From Botryococcus braunii (Eukaryota > Chlorophyta > Trebouxiophyceae), in assembly GCA_002005505.1 (NCBI GenBank), contig KV908539.1:60001-72500 (forward strand): a stretch of 12,500 nucleotides of DNA, in the 5' to 3' direction. Positions within the stretch are counted from its first letter, which is position 1; every line of letters begins with the position of its first letter. The position numbers and the translations under genes were made by a program. The notes under the pieces are model-generated. The model was not told the origin of the DNA, did not search any database, and saw nothing but the letters and a program-made list of their open reading frames with translations. This document shows positions 1 through 7,365 of the stretch, piece after piece.

Positions 1-541
1 TGCACGAATTTCAACCCCCCGGGGGGGGGGGGTCTCCCAAACTATGAAGAGATGACTAAAAGACTTAGATCCTTAAAAGGATCCTTAACTCCTCAAGAAG
101 GCTTGATGACCTTGAGGCCTTAAGAGACGTCAAGAAACCTTTCAAAAGGATTATTGAGGATGCATAAGAAACGCTTCGTTCAAATAAGCTTTGGGCCAGA
201 AGCTACAGAAGGCAACGATTATTAGGTTTAAAGCTTTAAATTTAAAACTCAAATCTTATACCTGTAAACTGTATATGATACCTTTAACAGCATCCTAGTG
301 TGCACAAGATTCAAACTTTAATTAAGGTTGCAAGCTGTGTCAGGGTATCAGCGCTTATAAACAAGCATAGCTAAAATATATTTAAATGCTCATCACTTCC
401 AGGCCAGCTCACGGGAGCCGGAAAACTGTTTATGATCTTTCAGTAATGGAAGACGATAAAGGCACCAGCCAGCTGCAGATTAAGGACACCCAGCAGCACG
501 AACAGGGACGGCAGCGCCCAGGAAGAAGTCTTCGGCACCAT
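1..541. other. Left-edge region without a recognised gene
   Basis: No gene is recognised. A plus-strand frame is open from the window edge to a TAA at 121-123 (40 codons). It could be the tail of an exon, but nothing in it is recognisable and it runs through the C6-G12 homopolymer at 15-32, where base-count errors are common. Other structure includes a near-palindrome around 68-85 (GATCCTT, two bases, AAGGATC). A 33-codon minus-strand ORF at 440-541 has a hydrophobic, signal-peptide-like sequence but no supporting context. Confidence 0.5.
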
Positions 542-1800
542 CTTCTTTGACCTGCAGTTCCAAAAATGTAATTTTTTTCTTTGAAGCTATTGGTCATGAG
601 TTGATCAGTGGACTCGAGTCATGAGCTCATGAGTATCATCGGCAAGAGTACTGTTCAGTCAAAATGGACTCTCGTCTGAACGACCAGATCTGGATTCGCG
701 CATCAGAAACGCTCTTGCATGCACAGATGGGGTCGAACTTCCAAACATTCAGTAGAGGAGTCGTTAAAGTTCCAGGAAAATGCCTTTTTGTTAACAAAGT
801 AGGGTTGGATTCACACTTTTGCAAGCTGTTACAAACACGGCCGACGCCTCACAGTTCTTGATGTAGCGTAATGGTTTTTAAAACTCAAAAAAGTTAGTGC
901 AGACGAAGCGTTTCAATTTCAGGTGGGCTACTGTACAATGACACATATTTTTAGTGTCGGGCATACTGGGATGACCCGGGCACCCGACGTCCAAGGTTAC
1001 TGACTGTCTTGAAAAATTCAAAGAAATGCTTCTAGATTCCAGGTTTTTGAAGTTTTGAAAAGTATCATGTTGTCCGCTTTTAGTGTCGAACGTTTCCGGT
1101 CTCTTCAACCACACAGAGGCCGATTACAGGGAGTAAATTTATAGCAAATGTCGCCATTAATGTGGAATTTGCAAAAAGACATAACAGCATAATGTTTTAT
1201 CAACTGGGGAATATAATGTTTTATGTTTCGGCATACCGGATATTGTGGAGCGCGCAACGACGACTGAATAACCTTGCGGCAGAGAACTCCTTACAGTTCT
1301 TGATACCGCTTGCCCTCCTCCTTAACTAAAAAAAAATGGAATCTTGTAGAATTGTTTTGTCTTTTGAGGAAAGGTGTCCACATTCTGTACTTGATACTGG
1401 TAGGGAAAAAGGTCCCGAGAAAATGTCTGGGTACCCAAAAGTACGGTTTCGCCGGTAATTCGCAAATTGTGAACATCACAAGAGTCGTGAATCTCGAATC
1501 ATTACAATCGCTGCCCCTCCGGTGGCGAGGCTCAAGTGGAGGGGCTCTACACCAAAGATGAGGACAGTTGCAATTGAGACTTTCGGTCGGCCTGTTCCTG
1601 GGAGGACAAAGGTTCTTTTCCGGCCGTCCGCAGTTACGAGATAATGAATATGACAGGTTAAGGACGAATGAAGGACATGACAACTGATCGATTAATGAAG
1701 TGCTCAACTTTCCAAGATTCAATTTCCCCGTTAATGTCTGATTGAGTGGTCCATAAGGAGGGAGGGGCTGAAGACTGAAGACTCGGCTGGTCTTCCGGCG
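542..1800. other. Gene-free stretch
   Basis: I see no protein family, RNA gene or mobile element here. The longest open frame (minus strand, 1291-1920, 209 codons) shows no recognisable motif or domain and is probably fortuitous. Small-scale structure: a 14-bp perfect palindrome (TCATGAGCTCATGA, 619-632) and a close repeat of ATAATGTTTTAT around 1190 and 1215. It could hold introns or exons of a fast-evolving gene that cannot be read from sequence alone. Confidence 0.45.
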
Positions 1801-1830
1801 CATAGTAAGAGTTGAGTCACTCGTACTATG
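1801..1830. repeat. Short hairpin-forming inverted repeat
   Basis: The outer arms CATAGTA (1801-1807) and TACTATG (1824-1830) are exact reverse complements. An inner GAGT/ACTC pair could lengthen the hairpin with a small loop. No gene context suggests a role. Confidence 0.5.
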
Positions 1831-1843
1831 CTTGTACGTTTTG

Positions 1844-1874
1844 AACTTGAGTGCGTTTTCAACTTGAGTGCGTT
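1844..1874 (+). repeat. Two-copy 17-bp tandem repeat
   Basis: AACTTGAGTGCGTT occurs at 1844-1857 and again at 1861-1874, a period of 17 bp. This is a minor local duplication in otherwise featureless sequence. Confidence 0.75.
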
Positions 1875-2069
1875 CAAAAGCGGACATCCACAACACTTCG
1901 GATGTAAAACATTCGCGCAACTCATCAGTGGGTCACCACCGCATTCCTCGACGATTGCAAGAAACCGTACTGCGTCCACTGTAATCAGGCCTTTTCTGAG
2001 CCGGACGCCTCTAGGTGGGGGGCAGATCTGTATGTGCGCCTACGCTGAAGGCCCAAACACACTTCAAGG

Positions 2070-2070
<1 letters not shown>

Positions 2071-2160
<90 letters not shown>
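2071..2160. repeat. (TG)45 microsatellite
   Basis: Perfect, uninterrupted TG dinucleotide tract of 90 bp. Its purity suggests it is young and length-polymorphic. Alternating purine-pyrimidine DNA of this kind can adopt Z-form. Open frames translated through it are Cys-Val or Thr-His artefacts, not genes. Confidence 0.98.
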
Positions 2161-2162
<2 letters not shown>

Positions 2163-2623
2163 ATTGGAAGAAATACATATTTGGAAGCCTGGTCCTTGAT
2201 CTCGTCGAGTGTGGAAGGAAGGACAGTGATGTATGCAATTGAATCCTCTATGGGTAATTGAATCCGCTACGCGTTGAGATCGACGGACTAGGGGTAGGCT
2301 GTACTTGAACGAACGGTGGTATATGCTTATGATATATTTAGAATAAGGAGCGTAGCCCATGATATTATGGGGGTATGGCAAAAAAACTGAATGTGGCAAA
2401 CAAGTGGCATTATGGGGAAATAGGTTAAAGAGGATACCATGTTGGATAAACAGTTGCAGGATGATCATGAGAGGCGCAATGCAGGAACTATGTTGCTACT
2501 ACAGTACTCCAACACCTACTGACTTCACAGAGTCGAAGCATATGCATCACAGAAAGAAGAAAAAAGACTAATAAGCATGGCACTGGACTCCCTGGCATGA
2601 AAATGTTACGGCGCTCCCTTGCT

Positions 2624-2643
2624 TATGTATGTATACATACATA
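2624..2643. repeat. 20-bp perfect palindrome of TATG/CATA units
   Basis: The half-site TATGTATGTA is followed by its exact reverse complement, centred between 2633 and 2634. It is a self-complementary short tetranucleotide repeat that could extrude as a cruciform. No gene lies close by. Confidence 0.85.
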
Positions 2644-3069
2644 CGCAAAAACTCGAAACAAACATCCTTTCCTACAATAGATGGTTTTCCTACCAGACAT
2701 GACCCACATGGTTTATATCTGGGGCTTGCCAAACGCTCACACTTCATGAATGTGATCACCGACATTACCGAAGTTCCCAAGAACGTTTTAGAAACCTCTT
2801 GCGGAGGTTGCAGTGGGCCATATGTAGCAGAAAAGTGGACCGGACTTTGCCACGAAAGTCCTTGGAGTTGCCGAGTCCAGATGAAAAACAGTAAAGAATG
2901 TCCTTAACCGCGAACCACAGGTCCAAGTTTGCCAAGACTGATGCCTCGCAAGGCTTTACCCGGACTCATATCATGCATGTCCTTGAAGAGGGCCCCAATC
3001 CTCCGAAAAGCTAGCACTCGAAAGGAGTTAGCGCTGACAGTTGCTAGCAGTTGCCATGTGGGCTTTGAA

Positions 3070-3089
3070 GCTCACCCACGTGGGTGAGC
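3070..3089. repeat. 20-bp perfect palindrome centred on CACGTG
   Basis: The half-site GCTCACCCAC is followed by its exact reverse complement. The centre, CCACGTGG, is the classic G-box/E-box core bound by bZIP and bHLH transcription factors in plants and other eukaryotes. No gene start is identified nearby, so a regulatory role is only a possibility. Confidence 0.8.
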
Positions 3090-3928
3090 GTGAATGGGGA
3101 TCCCGGAGCCACTGCGAAAACGTAGCCAGTTACAGCCACTTCGCAGAACACTGGTCAGTAGCTCCAAGTCATATACCCGGCAGTCTTGGATTTCCCCCTT
3201 ACATCAGTCATGCCTCCATGGGAGAAGTGGTACTAGTAATCCTATGACCCCTTTGTCACAGCAATCGCCCCAGCCTTGCAAGGACCATACGTGTGCGCAG
3301 GGTCACAAGAGGTCTGCAAGCCACACTTTGAGAGATAGCCAATTCGTGCCCCCGGGGGCCCAGAAATAGAGTCTCCATATGCCTGTCGCCGGTGTTGAGG
3401 TCTACGGTGGTGAATGATTGCCTTGGTTGATTACCTTTGCCACATGCCAACTGCACTGTCAGTGGTGAGTGGCAGAATTAGCGCATCTGCATGCATCAGC
3501 ACTGCCAGGCGGGAGGAGGAGTCGGGAGCAGGAATCTCTCCATGCGGAAGAAGATACATCACTGTCCGAGAATTCGATGCGGCACTCTTCAGAACAACCC
3601 CAGTTCTGTCCGAGGCACAAAGTCCAGGCATTGTACCAAACCTCCTGTCAAAACCTCTGTGACAGTGCGCATACCGAGACCAAAGCACCTTGCTGCATCG
3701 GATCCTGCCCTTGTCATGCTTCATTCCCTCGCACAGCCAGGAGCTTCTGATCTGTTGTTAGCTGTACCTCTTTCCCACCAGCAGCAGACCTTGGTCCCAG
3801 AGCCCTTTTGCTGCCGTCTCCATTACCAGCTCTTAAATCCCATCTACCAACAATGATGCCGGCACCCCACCTTCCAAAAAACATTCCAGCATGTTTGAAA
3901 AACTGGACATCTGTCGGGCCCTACATTA

Positions 3929-3944
3929 GTATCAGTACTGATAC
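3929..3944. repeat. 16-bp perfect palindrome
   Basis: GTATCAGT followed directly by ACTGATAC. Outside it, an AGGGCC near 3952 is complementary to GGCCCT near 3917, so a larger interrupted hairpin is possible. Confidence 0.75.
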
Positions 3945-4261
3945 AAAGACAGGGCCAACGATACTTTTCTGGGGATTAACTACCATTTCAATCGCTAGGA
4001 TACTCTCCAAAGCATATCCAGGCATGACTCGCACTGTGGAAACTGCTAATGGACTGCACATATAGTGATAATGTGCTCTTCCAACAAGCCTGCAGGGGGT
4101 TCAGCTGAACCCCAATTCCGAACCGCTCCACTGAAATTCAGTAAACAGGGTCGATTAACATACCAAGCGATGGCCCCAACCTTCGAACAGGACTCTTGAT
4201 AGCAGTCCCAATGTGCTATTGCCAACTTTCAACAAATACTCGGTGCCTTGTGCTGCTCCCA

Positions 4262-4302
4262 ATATTAATATATAAAAAATATATATATAAAAATATATTG
4301 CC
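4262..4302. repeat. AT-only low-complexity patch
   Basis: About 40 bp made almost entirely of A and T (AATATTAATATAT-type runs) with strong self-complementarity. It lies about 190 bp beyond the RPB9 stop codon on the gene's downstream side. It may be simple low-complexity DNA or part of the 3' flank; the sequence does not decide. Confidence 0.7.
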
Positions 4303-4489
4303 AGAATGGAAATGCAACTTATATTACAATATGATAAGGATATCACAAACATTTTCAGCAAGAAAATGCGCTAAACTAAACTTGCAAAGGCAGAGTTATT
4401 AATAACGCCACTGTCTGTCTTGGAGACTGAGCATATAACATTGCATCCAGCTATTGGACTTCCAGTGCAGCACTGTAGATTTCCAGTCA

Positions 4490-4962
4490 TCATACATAGT
4501 CCCGCCATCTGTGACCACAGGCAGTGCAGTTAAAAAACAGTGTCATCCCTTCTTCTGTGGAGGCTGAGAAGAACACAGCTTCGTGATGCCCACATTCCGG
4601 GCATGTCACGTCCTTCGTTCGAGGCAGCGTTGGATCTGCCCGCACATCTTGCAGGATGACAGTCCTCTCTCGCTGGCTGTGCTGTATTTCATTCCTGCGA
4701 GACCAACAACATCGTACTGTTGAGAGATTAGTCCGACGTTAACAGTTCAAATTTTAGGCAAAGAAAGGCTTAAGGCTGCCAAGTGCTTCCATGCAAAAAG
4801 AAAATGGACGTACCTGTAAACACACCAGTTCGAAGGATCTGCGTCTTCCTGGTAGCCGCAGTTGCGACATACAAAGACGAGGACGCGTCGATCCTTGTCC
4901 TCTTTGGGATAGAGCAGATCATTGCTTTCAGGGCAAAACCGAAGTTTTGGCCCCGTCGACAT
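4490..4962 (-). CDS. RPB9: RNA polymerase II subunit RPB9, two exons
   Basis: Small zinc-ribbon subunit of RNA polymerase II, in the nucleus. In the characterised family it supports transcript fidelity, start-site selection and elongation together with TFIIS. Joining exon 1 (4962-4814) and exon 2 (4694-4490) gives 117 residues, close to the usual 110-125. Family marks: LLYPKEDKD at residues 16-24, CRNC at 32-35, CVYRNE at 47-52, DPTLPRT at 70-76, CPECGH at 81-86, EAVFF at 88-92, and a final CTACGHRW ribbon at about 106-113. The second ribbon has all four Cys (81, 84, 106, 109). In the first, Cys10, Cys32 and Cys35 are present, but residue 13, normally Cys, is Ser. The ATG at 4962 is chosen because homology starts just after it. 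An in-frame upstream ATG at 5013 would add 17 residues, rich in Ala and unlike the family. No partner gene is adjacent. Confidence 0.95.
4695..4813 (-). other. Spliceosomal intron of RPB9
   Basis: A 119-bp GT-AG intron. The donor reads ACAG|GTACGT and the acceptor CTCGCAG|G on the minus strand. Splicing completes an Arg codon (AG|G, phase 2) and restores the family-conserved CVYRNE segment, which is strong evidence for these exact boundaries. A CTAAT sequence at 4727-4731 (read on the minus strand) is a plausible branch point. Unspliced reading would run into a stop at about 4747. Confidence 0.93.
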
Positions 4963-6010
<1,048 letters not shown>

Positions 6011-6536
6011 GGGACCAATGAAGGTGCGTTGAGCCGTCCGGCACCCAGGGAGACCTCAGTCAAGCTAATGGAAACAACCGCTCCTATCTATCAAGTTTGA
6101 ATCTATGTCTTTAGCCCAGCTTGATAGCCCTACGAGCTTGTTCACCCGTTGTTTCCCATGAAGTATTATAGATGGTTCATCCGTGATCTGGAGTCACGTG
6201 CTTGTCCTCATTAGTCACCTCGTCTGCAGGGTTTACTAGCCCTCCCGTGGCAATGGTATTTGCCCTTCCCGGGACGGGACGTTCTTCGAAGGGACGGGAT
6301 CCCATCCCTTCCGGAAGGGATGGGATGGGTTAGTGTTGTGTTAATTAATTTTATGCCTTTCCCTCAGAGGAGTAATAATGGCAAGTCTCCGTATGAAGAC
6401 AATACCAATTAGGAAAGAGAGGCAGAACCCTGAGTTCTGCCAGGCAATACATGCATTTGAACGAAGACTATCATAACGCAAGTTACAGACACGTTTGTAG
6501 AAAGGAGGCATATGGGGCAAGCACGGATAGGGAAGG
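6011..6536. other. Region between microsatellite block and 143-bp repeat
   Basis: No protein-coding content is recognised. It holds an inverted repeat (CTATCAAG near 6089 and CTTGATAG near 6119), the 28-bp palindrome, and either the first part of the LTR or ordinary flanking DNA, depending on where the LTR begins. The minus-strand frame 6341-6577 (78 codons) has no recognisable domain. Confidence 0.5.
6299..6326. repeat. 28-bp perfect palindrome
   Basis: The half-site ATCCCATCCCTTCC is followed directly by its reverse complement, centred between 6312 and 6313. It lies in a GGGACGGG-rich patch (about 6260-6330) with repeats of GGGACGGGA. It could form a cruciform or act as a paired binding site. 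If the LTR begins at 6159, it sits in the U3 part. Confidence 0.9.
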
Positions 6537-6679
6537 CACTTGGTTGGAACTATAGTGGCACTCCGGGTGTCTATCAATCAGTTGCTAACCAGTCCTTGAC
6601 TTGTATATGTCCGTGCCTACTTAACAACGCACAAGTAGGAGGACATCGTCTAACACCCTCCGTGCCGCCACCATGCAGG
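6537..6679 (+). repeat. 143-bp direct repeat, copy 1
   Basis: Identical over all 143 bases to 6858-7000, with sharp divergence on both sides. It ends with GCCGCCACCATG, a perfect Kozak start context. In this copy the ATG opens only a four-codon frame (MQVT, then stop). CAG|GTGACT at the right border resembles a splice donor. Confidence 0.97.
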
Positions 6680-6857
6680 TGACTTAATCCTTATTGTATT
6701 CCTGGATTTAGCACTCAGATGAACATTGTTAGAACATGTTAGACATATAGAGTTGAGTTTAGCTCATCGGACAAAGTAATGAACACGACCTGGGTGAGAG
6801 CAGGTTAGGCGTGTTTGAACTGCGTCACCTTGTTAGGAGAGATGAGAGATATTGTAA

Positions 6858-7000
6858 CACTTGGTTGGAACTATAGTGGCACTCCGGGTGTCTATCAATC
6901 AGTTGCTAACCAGTCCTTGACTTGTATATGTCCGTGCCTACTTAACAACGCACAAGTAGGAGGACATCGTCTAACACCCTCCGTGCCGCCACCATGCAGG
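6858..7000 (+). repeat. 143-bp direct repeat, copy 2, inside the 5' LTR
   Basis: Identical to 6537-6679, offset 321 bp. In this copy the Kozak-context ATG at 6993 opens a 19-codon frame ending at 7052 that runs across the LTR end and the primer-binding site. Absence of any mismatch points to recent duplication or gene conversion. Confidence 0.97.
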
Positions 7001-7024
7001 ATACGCCAAGCCCAGAATATTTCA

Positions 7025-7037
7025 GGTTATGGGCCCA
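7025..7037 (+). promoter_or_regulatory. Primer-binding site for half tRNA-iMet
   Basis: GGTTATGGGCCCA follows the LTR's CA end directly. It is the exact reverse complement of the anticodon arm of eukaryotic initiator tRNA-Met (TGGGCCCATAACC, anticodon CAT). Priming from a tRNA-iMet fragment cleaved in the anticodon loop is established for Drosophila copia and yeast Ty5. Most plant copia elements instead pair with the 3' end of tRNA-iMet (TGGTATCAG), which is not seen here. The tRNA sequence is recalled, not searched. Confidence 0.88.
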
Positions 7038-7092
7038 CGGGCTCGGATGCTGAGAGTGGGTGGCGCCTAAATCGGAGCTCACTAGACTGTGA

Positions 7093-7365
7093 ATGGCGAA
7101 GAAGCGGACAAAGCAAACAGCCAGGAAGACCACCAACCTCAACGTTCCAGCGCGCTTGAGATCAGGACCTCCGTCATACAACGAACTAATCAGAGAAGGA
7201 GGACAACGTGGAGACCGCAATCCTGACGAGAGAGCCTTTATCGTCAAAGACTACATCTTTCACCTTCACGTTGGCTGTCCGTTAGCTCAACCCACCTGGT
7301 TCAGAAGTAAGATCTTGCTGCTACCTTGCGAGTACTGGAGTTATAAGACAACTGGGGAATTATGA
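7093..7365 (+). CDS. Leader ORF with histone H3 tail-like N-terminus, function unknown
   Basis: A 90-codon frame in the retrotransposon leader, 55 bp after the primer-binding site. Residues 5-14, RTKQTARKTT, match the H3 tail from Arg2 to Ser10 and beyond (RTKQTARKST) with one change, and keep the residues equivalent to Lys4 and Lys9. The start is MAKK rather than the free Ala of mature H3. PPSY follows at about residues 27-30, a PPxY motif of the kind that binds WW domains in Nedd4-type ligases. There is no histone fold and no resemblance to Gag or Pol. Its TGA (7363-7365) overlaps the gag-pol ATG (7362-7364) as ATGA, so ribosomes could reinitiate. Whether it is translated is not shown. It could be a chance frame in the leader, but the H3 match argues against complete chance. 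Confidence 0.5.
   Translation: MAKKRTKQTARKTTNLNVPARLRSGPPSYNELIREGGQRGDRNPDERAFIVKDYIFHLHVGCPLAQPTWFRSKILLLPCEYWSYKTTGEL

Larger units (their letters stand above)
2161..4261. other. Long gene-free stretch
   Basis: No protein family or RNA gene is recognised across about 2.1 kb on either strand. All open frames are under about 125 codons and overlap one another without domain motifs. The 3400-3860 part is open in several plus-strand frames at once, which reflects composition rather than a gene. Three perfect palindromes inside it are listed separately. Small or divergent exons cannot be excluded without transcript data. Confidence 0.45.
6159..7024 (+). repeat. Putative 5' LTR (right end firm, left end tentative)
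   Basis: The right end is set by AATATTTCA at 7016-7024, ending in the canonical CA directly before the primer-binding site. The reverse complement of that end is TGAAATATT. The sequence at 6159, TGAAGTATT, matches 8 of 9 bases and would give an 866-bp LTR that includes both copies of the 143-bp repeat. Alternatives are TGAACATTG at 6720 and TGTTAGAAC at 6727 (LTRs of about 300 bp), which would leave the first 143-bp copy outside. The 3' LTR that would settle this is not in the window. CTATAG near 6550 and 6871 could serve as TATA-like elements, weakly. Confidence 0.4.

Noticed and set aside
1291..1920. Minus-strand 209-codon open frame
   Set aside because: No domain, motif, intron signal or compositional support. 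Although long for chance, it reads as random translated sequence; transcript evidence would be needed.
2015..2468. Open frames with Cys-Val or Thr-His runs
   Set aside because: Artefacts of the (TG)45 tract, with no recognisable sequence on either side.
3408..4065. Overlapping plus-strand frames of 82-121 codons
   Set aside because: Three frames are open over the same bases and none shows a known domain. I could not find a splice combination producing a recognisable protein.
6537..7000. The 143-bp repeats as LTRs of a miniature (TRIM-type) retroelement with a 178-bp interior
   Set aside because: No matching short target duplication outside the pair and no primer-binding site after the first copy. 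The second copy is embedded in the copia LTR, so an internal or adjacent duplication fits better.
7063..7077. TGGCGCC at about 7061-7067 as a tRNA-Lys-type primer-binding site
   Set aside because: Only the first seven bases match that class and it is not next to a CA-terminated LTR end. The tRNA-iMet site at 7025 matches 13 bases and has the right position.
6815..7159. Plus-strand 114-codon frame across the LTR and leader
   Set aside because: It crosses the LTR end and primer-binding site and overlaps the leader ORF in another frame, with no recognisable content.
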